A stretch of 7,867 bases of DNA from the NCBI GenBank assembly GCA_027486275.1, contig JAIXPM010000221.1, forward strand, positions 1 to 7,867, read 5' to 3'. Each line of letters starts with the position of its first letter. Within the stretch, counting starts at the first letter, position 1. The position numbers and the translations under genes are program-made. Positions 1 through 7,680 of this stretch are shown here, in pieces. The notes under the pieces were generated by a model that was not told the origin of the DNA, ran no database searches, and saw nothing but the letters and a program-made list of their open reading frames with translations. The DNA is from Sphingomonadales bacterium. GTDB taxonomy: Bacteria; Pseudomonadota; Alphaproteobacteria; Sphingomonadales; Sphingomonadaceae.

Positions 1-2105
1 AGGCGCAGGGCATTGGCCACCACGATGATGGACGAGCCCGACATTGCGAGCGCCGCCACCAGCGGGGTGACGAGGCCGGCGATGGCGAGCGGCACGGCGA
101 TGATGTTGTAGCCGATGGCCAGCGCGAAATTCTGACGGACCACGGCCTGCGTCGCCCGTGCGGCGCGAATGGCGGTGGCGACCGGCGCGAGGCTGCTGCC
201 CAGAAACACGGCATCGGCGGCATTCTGGCTGGCATCGGCCGCCGAACCTGGCGCCATCGAGACATGGCCGGCCGCCAGCGCCGGACCGTCGTTGAGGCCA
301 TCGCCGACCATCAGCACCTTGCGGCCTTCGGCGCTGAGCGCCTTGATCGCGGCCAGCTTGTCAGCGGGGTTGAGGCCACCTTCGCCGCGGACACCCAGCG
401 CCTGCGCGACCGCCGCGACCGGTTCGGGCCGATCGCCGGAGAGGATATGGGCTGGAAGTCCCAGTTCGGCCAGTTCGGTGATGGTGCCAGAGGCGGCCGG
501 GCGCAACGGATCGGCAAAACGCAGCAGGATTTCCGGCGCCGCGCCGATCGAGAGAGCGGCAGCCATCATGTCACCGTCATCGCTGGCGGGGCGGCCCAGC
601 CGCACGACTTGGCCATGCCATTGGCCGCTTAGGCCTTCACCGGGCGTTTCCGTGACCAGTGTCACCCGTTGCGGCACGGTGCCGGCGGCGGTGAGGGCGG
701 TGCGCAGGGCTTCGGAAAGTGGGTGGCGGCTGCACTGCGCGAGAGCCAGCGCGATGCCGGCTTGTGTTGCATCCAGCATCGACAGATCAACGGGTTCAGG
801 CGACCCAAGCGTGAGGGTGCCAGTCTTGTCGAATACGGCGGTGTCCGCTTCGGCGAGCCGTTCGAGCGCGCTGCCGTCCTTCACCAGCACGCCAGCCTTC
901 ATCAGCGCGCCGGTGGCAACGATCTGGGCGGCGGGCACGGCGAGGCCAAGCGCGCAGGGGCAGGTGATGATCAGTACGGCCACCGCGATCAGCAGGGCCT
1001 CGTGCCAACTGGCGCCGGCCAGCATCCAGCCGATGAAACTGCACAGCGCCAGCGTGTGAACAGCGGGCGCATAAAGCCGCGCCGCCTTGTCGGCGATGCG
1101 GACATAGCGCGAGCGCCCTTGCGCGGCATCCTGCATCAGCCGGGCGATATCGGCGATGCTGGTATCGGCACCGGCAGCGGTGACGGCGACTTCCACGGCA
1201 TCGCCGGTGTTGAGCGTGCCGGCCAGCACGGTGCCGCCGGGGCCGATCGCCACCGGCATGGCCTCACCGGTGATCAGCGATTGATCGAAATGGCTGCGGC
1301 CATTGAGGATCACGCCATCGGCAGCGAGGCGCTCACCGCTGGCGACCAGCATCTTCATGCCGGGCCTGATGTCGGCGGCCTTCATCCACTGGCTCTGGCC
1401 ATCGTCGCCTACCACCAGCGCGCCGGCGGCCATGTGCTTCAACAGCGCGCTCACCCCGTCGCGGGCGCGATCGCGCATCACGGCATCCAGCCAGCGGCCA
1501 GCGAGCAGAAAGAACAGCAGCATCACGGCGCTGTCGAAATAGGCGTGGGCGCCGTGGGTGATCGTTTCAAACAGCGACAGCGCGGTTGCCAGGGTGACGC
1601 CGATGGAGATCGGCACATCCATGTTGGTGTGGCGGGCCTTCAGCGCGCTCCAGGCCGAACGGAAGAAGGGCTGGCCGGCATAGGCGACTGTGGGCAGGGC
1701 GATGAGGGCGGACAGCCAGTGGAACAGATCGCGAGTCAACCCGCCGGCGCCGGACCAGACCGAGACAGAGAGCAGCATGATGTTCATGGCGGCAAAGCCA
1801 GCGACAGCCAGCGCCTTCACCAGTTGCCGGGCTTCGCCATCGGGGCCGGCGAGTGCATCGCCGAGCGGACTCGCTTCGAAGCCGAGGCCGGCAAGGGCCT
1901 TGAGCAGCGCCGGAGCGGTGAGCGCCGGATCATGGCTGATCTGCACCTGTTTGGCGGTGAAATTTACCCGGGCGGCGGCAATGCCGGGCACGGCGGCGAG
2001 GCCGTTTTCCAGCTTGGAAATGCAGCCGGCACAGCGCATGCCGGGCACGCCAAAGCGCGATACTGCCAATGCTTCGCCAACGTGCAGAGGCGCGGGCTTG
2101 TTCAT
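1..2105 (-). CDS. ccoI: CcoI/FixI copper-transporting P1B-type ATPase (3' end missing)
   Basis: Inner-membrane P-type ATPase that exports copper to the periplasmic side for the CuB centre of the cbb3 oxidase (family knowledge). My own translation gives 701 uninterrupted residues before the window edge. Visible in order: an N-terminal heavy-metal-associated domain with CxxC at C25/C28; hydrophobic segments between about 95 and 205; actuator motif TGEA at 279-282; transmembrane metal-site CPC at 382-384; phosphorylation motif DKTGT starting at D426; the P1B His-Pro pair H461-P462; hinge motif GDGLND at 601-606; and in the last membrane segments Y666-N667 and MSGSS at 688-692. This is the copper-type signature. 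The start ATG (2103-2105) overlaps the ccoH stop as ATGA. Its place after ccoG and ccoH favours CcoI over a general detoxifying CopA. Small motif variants: A rather than S/T after TGE, and NDG rather than NDA in the hinge. Only a short C-terminal tail should be missing; a ccoS gene could follow outside the window. Confidence 0.95.
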   Translation of the reverse strand, partial: MNKPAPLHVGEALAVSRFGVPGMRCAGCISKLENGLAAVPGIAAARVNFTAKQVQISHDPALTAPALLKALAGLGFEASPLGDALAGPDGEARQLVKALAVAGFAAMNIMLLSVSVWSGAGGLTRDLFHWLSALIALPTVAYAGQPFFRSAWSALKARHTNMDVPISIGVTLATALSLFETITHGAHAYFDSAVMLLFFLLAGRWLDAVMRDRARDGVSALLKHMAAGALVVGDDGQSQWMKAADIRPGMKMLVASGERLAADGVILNGRSHFDQSLITGEAMPVAIGPGGTVLAGTLNTGDAVEVAVTAAGADTSIADIARLMQDAAQGRSRYVRIADKAARLYAPAVHTLALCSFIGWMLAGASWHEALLIAVAVLIITCPCALGLAVPAAQIVATGALMKAGVLVKDGSALERLAEADTAVFDKTGTLTLGSPEPVDLSMLDATQAGIALALAQCSRHPLSEALRTALTAAGTVPQRVTLVTETPGEGLSGQWHGQVVRLGRPASDDGDMMAAALSIGAAPEILLRFADPLRPAASGTITELAELGLPAHILSGDRPEPVAAVAQALGVRGEGGLNPADKLAAIKALSAEGRKVLMVGDGLNDGPALAAGHVSMAPGSAADASQNAADAVFLGSSLAPVATAIRAARATQAVVRQNFALAIGYNIIAVPLAIAGLVTPLVAALAMSGSSIIVVANALR

Positions 2106-2578
2106 GCCAGCACCTCGAGCAGCCGTTTCACATCACGCCCGCTGCGGACGTCGATCCGCACCTGCCAGCGTCCGGCCGGCAGCGGCGTGGTGGAGACCAG
2201 TTGTCCCTTCTCATCAGACACGAATGTCAGTGCCACATCGGCGGCGCGGCCCAGCGGGTGATGGGCGGTGCCGGCGGCAGCAAAGGCCGCACCTGGCACG
2301 CCGATTACCACCCGGCGCGCGCTGTTCAGGCTGACCGGGGTGGCCCAACCCAGTTGATCCTGCGCCCGCGCCTTGGCCAGCCAGCCGTTGTATTTCTGGC
2401 TGGCGACATAGGAGTTGTCGACCACGGTGCCGCCGAAGGTGCCGCTGGCCAGCCGCGCCATGGTGATGTTCACGGCCACCACCACGCCGAAGAAGGCGAC
2501 CATGATGCCAAGGAACATGCGGCCGGTGAAGGCGGGCTTGGGTTGGGCGGTGCCGTTCATGTCCCGGGGGGTCCTCAT
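2102..2578 (-). CDS. ccoH: CcoH/FixH cbb3 oxidase assembly protein
   Basis: A 158-residue protein with one N-terminal membrane segment at about residues 21-43 and a periplasmic domain, the usual FixH size and layout. After the membrane helix come a conserved-looking stretch around residues 52-65 (VVDNSY, QKYN) and LGW at 76-78, typical of FixH. In other bacteria CcoH binds assembly intermediates and is needed for a stable cbb3 complex; its exact chemistry is not settled. The start at 2576-2578 forms an ATGA overlap with the ccoG stop, so translation probably couples to ccoG, as there is no clear Shine-Dalgarno before it. An in-frame ATG at 2558-2560 (152 aa) is an alternative; GAGG lies 12 bases before it. 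The stop overlaps the ccoI start as ATGA. Reading the frame further upstream lengthens the ORF into ccoG, which is not credible as a start. Confidence 0.9.
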   Translation of the reverse strand: MRTPRDMNGTAQPKPAFTGRMFLGIMVAFFGVVVAVNITMARLASGTFGGTVVDNSYVASQKYNGWLAKARAQDQLGWATPVSLNSARRVVIGVPGAAFAAAGTAHHPLGRAADVALTFVSDEKGQLVSTTPLPAGRWQVRIDVRSGRDVKRLLEVLA

Positions 2579-4035
2579 TGGCGGATGAACTTGATGTCGC
2601 GCGCGGCTTCGCGGCCATCCTTGGTGCCGGGCGTGGCATCCAGCGGGCGGGCAATCAGGGCGAACGGGGTTTCGCCCGCCAGCCCGGCCGGTGCGGCCAC
2701 ATAAAGGTGCAGGCGGGTAGTGGCATCGGCAGCCAGATTGAGCCGCACGCTGCGCGCGGCATCGCGGCGGTCCATCGCGTCCGTCCACATCCGGCCCTGG
2801 GGCAGGCCGGCCATGGTCAATTCCACGCTGCGCGGGCGGCCTTCCATGTTGCGCATCTTGATCGTCCAGCCGTTGCGCACCTGCCCGTCAGACATGGCGA
2901 CAACCACGGGATTGCGGTCCTGAGCGCTGTCGATGGTCAGCCTGGCGCGCTCGCCCAGCGTGAACAGCATGGCGAGGCCGATGCTGCACCAGATGGCGAA
3001 GTAGATCAGGGTGCGCGGCCGCAGCAGAGTCTTCAGGATCGGCCTGGCAGCACCGCCAGCGCGCTCGTGCTTTTCATCATCAAGGTTGAGATAGTCGATC
3101 AACCCGCGTGGGCGGTTCAATTTGCCCATCACCTCGTCGCAGGCGTCAATGCACAGCGCGCAATTGATGCAGCCCAGTTGTGGCCCTTGGCGGATGTCCA
3201 CGCCGGTGGGGCAGACGGACACGCAGGCGTTGCAATCGATGCAGTCGCCGACCTTCTCTCCGGCTGCGGCGGCCTTCTTCACACCCTGGGTGCGCGGTTC
3301 CCCGCGCCAGTCGCGATAGGTGACGATCAGCGATTTTTCGTCGAGCATCGCCGTCTGGATGCGCGGCCACGGGCACATGTAGATGCACACCTGTTCACGC
3401 ATGAAGCCGCCAAAGATGAAGGTGGTGGCGGTGAGCACGCCGACGGTGGCATAGGCGACGAACGCCGCATCACCAGCGACGAACTGGCTGGCCAGCGTCG
3501 GTGCATCGGCAAAATAGAAGATCCACGCCCCGCCGGTCGCCATGGCGATGACGAGCCATATGCTCCATTTGGTCAGGCGGCGGCCGAGCTTGGCGGCTGT
3601 CCACGGCGCATTGTTCAGTTTCAGCTGCGCGTTGCGATCGCCATCGATCCAGCGTTCGACATGCTGGAACAGATCGGTCCACACCGTCTGCGGGCAGGCA
3701 TAGCCGCACCAGGCGCGGCCCACCGCGGAGGTGACGAGGAACAGGCCGATGCCGGCCATGATCAGCAGGCCGGCGACATAGTAGAATTCCTGCGGCCAGA
3801 TCTCGATATCAAACATGAAGAAGCGGCGGTTGGCCAGATCGACCAGCACCGCTTGATCGGGGGCATAGGCGCCGCGATCCCAGCGGATCCACGGCGTGAC
3901 GTAGTAGACCGCCAGGCACAGGATCATCACCGCCCATTTCAGCTGGCGGAACCGGCCTTTCACGACACGGGGAAAGACCGGCTCACGTTTGCGATACAGC
4001 CCGCTGGTCGGGTTGATGAGATCAAGAGCCGACAT
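2575..4035 (-). CDS. ccoG: CcoG/FixG/RdxA-type membrane iron-sulfur protein, cbb3 assembly
   Basis: A 486-residue membrane protein of the CcoG (FixG, RdxA) family, implicated in reducing copper for delivery to the cbb3 oxidase. Hydrophobic segments lie at about 34-50, 85-105, 158-175, 190-211 and 340-360. Cysteine pairs within the membrane part are C110/C114 and C217/C221. Two ferredoxin-like 4Fe-4S motifs follow: C265, C268, C271, C275 with a following Pro, and C289, C292, C295, C299. After the last helix, residues from about 362 form the soluble domain seen at the C terminus of this family (FixG_C, Ig-like). I chose the ATG at 4033-4035 because GAGG lies just upstream, though only 3 bases away. 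An in-frame ATG at 4054-4056 would add 7 residues but has no visible Shine-Dalgarno. The gene overlaps the end of ccoP by 14 bp (35 with the longer start). All cluster ligands are present. Confidence 0.95.
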   Translation of the reverse strand: MSALDLINPTSGLYRKREPVFPRVVKGRFRQLKWAVMILCLAVYYVTPWIRWDRGAYAPDQAVLVDLANRRFFMFDIEIWPQEFYYVAGLLIMAGIGLFLVTSAVGRAWCGYACPQTVWTDLFQHVERWIDGDRNAQLKLNNAPWTAAKLGRRLTKWSIWLVIAMATGGAWIFYFADAPTLASQFVAGDAAFVAYATVGVLTATTFIFGGFMREQVCIYMCPWPRIQTAMLDEKSLIVTYRDWRGEPRTQGVKKAAAAGEKVGDCIDCNACVSVCPTGVDIRQGPQLGCINCALCIDACDEVMGKLNRPRGLIDYLNLDDEKHERAGGAARPILKTLLRPRTLIYFAIWCSIGLAMLFTLGERARLTIDSAQDRNPVVVAMSDGQVRNGWTIKMRNMEGRPRSVELTMAGLPQGRMWTDAMDRRDAARSVRLNLAADATTRLHLYVAAPAGLAGETPFALIARPLDATPGTKDGREAARDIKFIRQ

Positions 4036-4936
4036 TTGCCTCGCCAGTTGCGGCATCTGCCGTGACGGGGGCGGCCGGTGCCGGGTTGCCCTCGCCGCCG
4101 CCCAAGGAATGCACGTAAGCCGCCAGCATCTTCACGGTCGCCGCATCCAGTCGCGTGGCCCAGTGCGGCATCACCCCGTAACGCGCCTTGGCGATGGTCT
4201 GGGTCAGGCTGGCGCGATCACCGCCATAAAGCCAGATGCCGTCCGTCAGGTTGGGCGCGCCCTGTTCGCGCATGCCCTTGCCCTCAGGGCCGTGGCAGCT
4301 GGCGCAGTTTTCGGCGAACAACTGGGCACCGGCGGCCGAGGCCTTGCCCTGGCCGGAAATGGCGCGCACGTGGTTCACCAGCGCGCTGATCTGGCCTTTC
4401 GACAGGATGTCGGCAAATGAGGGCATCTGGCTGAAACGGGTTTCGTCCACGCCGGGGCTGCGGATGCCGTGTACGAGCGTGGTGTGGATCGACGTGATAT
4501 CGCCGCCCCACAACCAGTCATCATCGTTCAGATTGGGATAGCCCTTTGATCCGGCGGCGCCCGAACCGTGACACTGCACGCAATTCACCTTGAAGGCGGC
4601 GCGGCCGCCTTCGATAGCGCTGCGCATGAGCTGCGGATTGGCGACAAGCTGGTCGATCGGGGTGGCAGCGATCGCCGTGGTGACCTTGGCGCGCGCCGCG
4701 GTCTGTTCCTTCAGCGCCTCATCGAGTTGGCCGCGGCTGGACCAGCCGGTGCCGCCCGCCACATCGGGAAAGGACGGATAGGCCACCACATAACCGGCGG
4801 CAAACACCACGGTGGCGGCAAAGATATAGACCCACCAACGCGGCAGCGGCGTATCCAGTTCCTCGATGCCATCCCATTCATGGCCCACCAGGTTGGTGCC
4901 GGTGGCTTCGTCAACGCGTTTGTTGTGATCAGTCAT
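4022..4936 (-). CDS. ccoP: CcoP, di-heme cytochrome c subunit of cbb3 oxidase
   Basis: Subunit III of the oxidase, 304 residues: the electron entry subunit, anchored in the inner membrane with its heme domains in the periplasm. A short cytoplasmic N terminus is followed by a membrane helix at about 34-54 (starting at the WWVYIF stretch). Two c-type heme motifs are visible: C119-C122-H123 and C211-C214-H215, with likely axial methionines M171 (SQMPSF) and M256 (GVMPHW). The tail after about residue 280 is Ala/Pro/Gly-rich and probably disordered. A GTG at 4943-4945 would add three residues, but it sits on the GGAG of the Shine-Dalgarno sequence, whereas the ATG at 4934-4936 is 8 bases from it, so I start there. 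The start overlaps ccoQ by 8 bp, and the 3' end overlaps ccoG. The length and two-heme layout are normal for CcoP. Confidence 0.97.
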   Translation of the reverse strand: MTDHNKRVDEATGTNLVGHEWDGIEELDTPLPRWWVYIFAATVVFAAGYVVAYPSFPDVAGGTGWSSRGQLDEALKEQTAARAKVTTAIAATPIDQLVANPQLMRSAIEGGRAAFKVNCVQCHGSGAAGSKGYPNLNDDDWLWGGDITSIHTTLVHGIRSPGVDETRFSQMPSFADILSKGQISALVNHVRAISGQGKASAAGAQLFAENCASCHGPEGKGMREQGAPNLTDGIWLYGGDRASLTQTIAKARYGVMPHWATRLDAATVKMLAAYVHSLGGGEGNPAPAAPVTADAATGEANVGS

Positions 4937-5090
4937 CACTGTCACTCCGGAAGATCAATTGTGCGGCTTCGTCATGGTGACGGCGGGCGCCGGGCCGGAA
5001 CGTCCAACCAACAAAGCCCAGGAACAACAGGCACATGCCCAGCAGTGCCCAGCTGTCGGCAAACTGGCGCAGCAGTTCATAGCGGCTCAT
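4929..5090 (-). CDS. ccoQ: CcoQ, small membrane subunit of cbb3 oxidase
   Basis: A 53-residue protein translated by hand from the minus strand: it begins [10 protein letters not shown], has one hydrophobic helix at about residues 13-30 ([16 protein letters not shown] region), and ends in a charged tail, RSDSDD. This is the normal size and shape of CcoQ, which stabilises the oxidase complex or helps its maturation. The motif with a Trp and Arg-Pro after the helix (W29, R32-P33), followed by His-rich residues and an EAAQ-I-F pattern near the end, is characteristic. The start ATG (5088-5090) overlaps the ccoO stop as ATGA and is preceded by AGGAG at 5099-5103, 8 bases upstream. The stop (4929-4931) lies inside the ccoP start region. 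Position between ccoO and ccoP confirms the call. Confidence 0.93.
   Translation of the reverse strand: MSRYELLRQFADSWALLGMCLLFLGFVGWTFRPGARRHHDEAAQLIFRSDSDD
4945..4949 (-). promoter_or_regulatory. Shine-Dalgarno of ccoP, inside ccoQ
   Basis: CGGAG on the minus strand, 8 bases before the ATG at 4936. It decides the ccoP start, since the competing GTG at 4943-4945 overlaps it. It lies within the last codons of ccoQ, so ribosomes finishing ccoQ pass directly over it. Confidence 0.7.
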
Positions 5091-5842
5091 TTGGGCTGCT
5101 CCTGCGCTTCGCCTGCCTTGAAATCGACCAGCGTGCCCAGCATCTGCAGATAGGCCACCAGCGCATCCATCTCGGTCACCACTGCCGGATTGCCGTCATA
5201 ATCGCGGCCTTGCGACTTGGGATATCGCTTCTGCAGATCCTCGATATCGGCATCGGTCGTGGCCTGTGCGGTAAGATCGGCGTTTGCCTGTTCGATGTCC
5301 TTGTCGGTGTAGGGCACGCCCACGACGCGCAGGGCTTTCAGATGTTCGCGCATGTCGCCGGCGTTCAGCGGCTTTTCGGCCAGGAAGGCATAGGGCGGCA
5401 TGATCGATTCCGGCACGGCCTCACGCGGGTTCTTCAGGTGGCCAACATGCCATTCATCGGAATAGCGGCCGCCAACGCGGGCCAGATCGGGCCCGGTGCG
5501 TTTCGATCCCCACTGGAAAGGGTGATCATACATGCTCTCGGCGGCCAGGCTGTAGTGGCCATAACGTTCCACCTCGTCCCGGAACGGGCGCACCATCTGG
5601 CTGTGGCACAGGTAGCAGCCTTCGCGCATGTAGATGTTGCGCCCGGCCAGTTCGAGCGGGGTGTAGGGGCGTACGCCCTCCACCTTCTCGATGGTGCTGT
5701 CCACCCAGAACAGGGGGGCGATTTCCACGATGCCGCCGATGGCGACGGCAACGAGGGAGCACAGGCCAAGAAGCGTGATGTTGCGTTCCAGCGTGCGGTG
5801 GGAGAAGCCCTCTTTGGGCGGTGTTTCAGGTGTTGAAGCCAT
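5087..5842 (-). CDS. ccoO: CcoO, mono-heme cytochrome c subunit of cbb3 oxidase
   Basis: Subunit II of the oxidase, 251 residues, a membrane-anchored periplasmic cytochrome c that passes electrons from CcoP to the heme b of CcoN. A single N-terminal membrane helix spans about 22-46. The heme-binding motif C76-C79-H80 lies in the family-typical setting ([16 protein letters not shown]). M148 in the SIMPPY stretch is the likely axial ligand. Other CcoO-like stretches include [15 protein letters not shown] at about 115-129 and the C-terminal [12 protein letters not shown]. The ATG at 5840-5842 has a strong Shine-Dalgarno, GAGGGAG at 5850-5856, 7 bases upstream and overlapping the ccoN stop. It follows ccoN after a 12 bp gap. 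Nothing in it looks broken or unusual. Confidence 0.97.
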   Translation of the reverse strand: MASTPETPPKEGFSHRTLERNITLLGLCSLVAVAIGGIVEIAPLFWVDSTIEKVEGVRPYTPLELAGRNIYMREGCYLCHSQMVRPFRDEVERYGHYSLAAESMYDHPFQWGSKRTGPDLARVGGRYSDEWHVGHLKNPREAVPESIMPPYAFLAEKPLNAGDMREHLKALRVVGVPYTDKDIEQANADLTAQATTDADIEDLQKRYPKSQGRDYDGNPAVVTEMDALVAYLQMLGTLVDFKAGEAQEQPK

Positions 5843-5854
5843 GGTTCTGCTCCC

Positions 5855-7525
5855 TCATTCGGCCGGTTGCAGGCCGCCAAGGCCAGCGCTGCGGGCTGGT
5901 GCCGGCAGCGGCCGGTCGGCAGCGGCGTTGTAGGGGGTTTCGGTCATCGCCGCTTCCTGGCGCAGGCGGCCGGCGATGGTCATCGCGATGTTCCAGGCAA
6001 AGACCAGCGCACCGGCGAGGTAGAGGCTGCCACCGAAGGCGCGCAGCAGATACATCGGGTGGATGGCCGCGATGGTTTCGGCAAAGCTGTTCACCAGATA
6101 GCCATCGGCACCATATTCGCGCCACATCAGGCCTTGGGTAAGGCCGGCCACCCACATCGATGCGGTGTAGAAAACGATGCCGGCGGTCGCGAGCCAGAAG
6201 TGCCAGTTGATCAGGCGCAGGCTGTACAGGCGCTGGCGGTTCCACAGGCGCGGCGCCAGATAATACATGCAGGCAAAGGTGATCATGCCGTTCCAGCCAA
6301 GCGCACCCGAATGCACGTGGCCGATCGTCCAGTCGGTATAGTGCGACAGGCTGTTGACCGACTTGATCGACATCATCGGGCCTTCAAAGGTGCTCATGCC
6401 GTAGAAGGCCAGCGCCAGCACCATCATGCGGATGATCGGATCGGTGCGGATCTTCTCCCAAGCGCCGTTCAGCGTCATCAGGCCGTTGATCATGCCGCCC
6501 CACGACGGCATCCACAGCATGACCGAGAACACCATGCCCAGGCTCTGCGCCCAATCGGGCAGCGAAGTGTAGTGCAAGTGGTGTGGGCCAGCCCAGATGT
6601 AGAGGAAGATCAGCGACCAGAAGTGGATGATCGACAAACGGTAGCTGTAGACCGGACGTTCGGCCTGCTTGGGCACGAAGTAGTACATCATGGCCAGGAA
6701 GCCGGCGGTGAGGAAGAAGCCCACCGCATTGTGGCCATACCACCATTGGGTCAGCGCATCCTGCACCCCGGCAAAAGCCGAATAGCTCTTCGAACCCGCC
6801 CAGCTGACCGGCATCGACAGGTTGTTGACCAGGTGCAGCATCGCAACGGTGATGATGAAGGCGAGATAGAACCAGTTGGCGACATAGATATGCGGTTCGC
6901 GCCGCTTGATAATGGTGCCGCCAAAAACGATCAGATAGGCGACCCACACGATGGTCAGCCAGATATCGACATACCATTCCGGTTCGGCATATTCCTTGGC
7001 TTCGGTGACGCCCAGCAGATAGCCGGTCGCGGCGAGCACGATGAACAGCTGGTAGCCCCAGAACACGAAACGGGCCATGCCGGGGAAGGCCAGCCGGGCG
7101 CGGCAGGTGCGCTGCACCACGAAGAAGCTGGTGCAGATCAGCGCGTTGCCGCCAAAGGCGAAGATCACCGCGGATGTGTGCAGCGGCCGCAACCGCCCGA
7201 AGGTGGTGTATTCAAACCCCAGGTTCAGCACCGGGTACGCCAGCTGCAAGGCGATGAAGAGCCCGGCGAGCAGACCGACGACGCCCCAGAAGGTGGTGGC
7301 GATCACGCCCCAGCGCACCGGCGCATCGTCATAAACGCTTTCATCATTGCCAATCTGGCCAGCGACATTGGCACCGGCCATCACCGCCAGCGCGGCGATC
7401 AGCGCCGCCAGCGCCATGATTCCCATGTGCACCGCAAAGGCGGTGTCTTGCGCCTGGGCCATGCCAAACAGCGCGATGATCATGGCCAGAAACAGGCCGC
7501 CTGATTTTGCCAGGGTCGCCGGCAT
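5855..7525 (-). CDS. ccoN: CcoN, catalytic subunit I of cbb3-type cytochrome c oxidase
   Basis: A 556-residue integral membrane protein carrying the oxygen-reduction centre (heme b, heme b3 and CuB), coupled to proton pumping. Family residues recognised: H116 in RPLHTSAV and H405 as heme b ligands; H403 in GHVHSG as heme b3 ligand; H265 (YGHNAVGF), H315 and H316 (WAGPHHLHY) as CuB ligands; Y309 where the cross-linked active-site tyrosine is expected; and E381 (STFEGPMM), the conserved glutamate near the b3 site. From H265 onward, spacing matches the known cbb3 layout with a constant offset caused by an N-terminal extension with two extra hydrophobic stretches (about 8-25 and 32-52). Its first part resembles a signal peptide. 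The C terminus (about 525-556) is a Pro/Ala-rich tail. The ATG at 7523-7525 has AGGGGGC (7532-7538) 6 bases upstream. It is the first gene of the operon, transcribed from the divergent region to its right. Confidence 0.98.
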   Translation of the reverse strand: MPATLAKSGGLFLAMIIALFGMAQAQDTAFAVHMGIMALAALIAALAVMAGANVAGQIGNDESVYDDAPVRWGVIATTFWGVVGLLAGLFIALQLAYPVLNLGFEYTTFGRLRPLHTSAVIFAFGGNALICTSFFVVQRTCRARLAFPGMARFVFWGYQLFIVLAATGYLLGVTEAKEYAEPEWYVDIWLTIVWVAYLIVFGGTIIKRREPHIYVANWFYLAFIITVAMLHLVNNLSMPVSWAGSKSYSAFAGVQDALTQWWYGHNAVGFFLTAGFLAMMYYFVPKQAERPVYSYRLSIIHFWSLIFLYIWAGPHHLHYTSLPDWAQSLGMVFSVMLWMPSWGGMINGLMTLNGAWEKIRTDPIIRMMVLALAFYGMSTFEGPMMSIKSVNSLSHYTDWTIGHVHSGALGWNGMITFACMYYLAPRLWNRQRLYSLRLINWHFWLATAGIVFYTASMWVAGLTQGLMWREYGADGYLVNSFAETIAAIHPMYLLRAFGGSLYLAGALVFAWNIAMTIAGRLRQEAAMTETPYNAAADRPLPAPARSAGLGGLQPAE

Positions 7526-7534
7526 GGTGTTGCC

Positions 7535-7551
7535 CCCTAATGGTTATTGCA
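7535..7551. repeat. Direct repeat copy 1 in the cco control region
   Basis: CCCTAATGGTTATTGCA on the plus strand. It matches 14 of 17 bases of the copy at 7601-7617, in the same orientation with starts 66 bp apart. This copy overlaps the ccoN Shine-Dalgarno (its CCCT end), so part of the match may be forced by that site. It could be a regulator binding site; the regulator is unknown. Confidence 0.45.
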
Positions 7552-7600
7552 GCTTTGGCCCTTTTGGCGCGCCGTGTTGCGCTGCGGGAATACGGGCAAG

Positions 7601-7617
7601 CCCTATTAGGTATTGCA
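7601..7617. repeat. Direct repeat copy 2 in the cco control region
   Basis: CCCTATTAGGTATTGCA on the plus strand, the partner of 7535-7551. Its inner part CCTATTAGG is nearly its own reverse complement (only the central base breaks symmetry), and it abuts the inverted repeat GGGCAAGCCC at 7594-7603. This copy lies 76 bases upstream of ccoN and 74 upstream of the right-hand gene, about midway between the two starts. Confidence 0.45.
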
Positions 7618-7660
7618 ACGGAGGGCGTTTTTTCCCAGTCTGGCAGCAGAACAACAAAAG

Positions 7661-7680
7661 GCCTGTGCAGTGCAGCAGGC
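7661..7680. repeat. Palindrome-like element just before the ATP-grasp gene
   Basis: Outer arms GCCTG and CAGGC enclose two TGCA units separated by one G. Allowing one extra G in the right half, the 20 bases are symmetric. A hairpin would have almost no loop, so if it works at all it is more likely a protein-binding site than an RNA stem. It ends 11 bases before the ATG at 7692. Confidence 0.3.

Noticed and set aside
669..2261. 530-codon plus-strand open frame across ccoI
   Set aside because: It lies antisense to ccoI, whose full set of P1B ATPase motifs is intact. The product is rich in His, Gly, Ala, Arg and Gln with no recognisable fold, as expected of a shadow frame in GC-rich DNA.
2579..2788. 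N-terminal extension of ccoH into ccoG (228 aa version)
   Set aside because: The extra 70 residues are Arg/Pro/Cys-rich and lie within ccoG coding sequence. The normal FixH length begins at 2578 or 2560.
2578..4065. 495-codon plus-strand open frame across ccoG
   Set aside because: Antisense to ccoG with its iron-sulfur motifs; no domain recognised and the same shadow composition.
4568..5836. 422-codon plus-strand open frame across ccoP, ccoQ and ccoO
   Set aside because: It spans three oppositely oriented real genes and has no recognisable features of its own.
5867..7504. 545-codon plus-strand open frame across ccoN
   Set aside because: Antisense to the clearly coding ccoN; composition is typical of reverse-strand shadow translation (His, Gln, Arg and Asp excess, no membrane or domain pattern).
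7600..7633. Possible rho-independent terminator: GCCCT and AGGGC arms followed by a T run
   Set aside because: The stem is only 5 bp with a 17-base loop, and no gene ends nearby on the plus strand.
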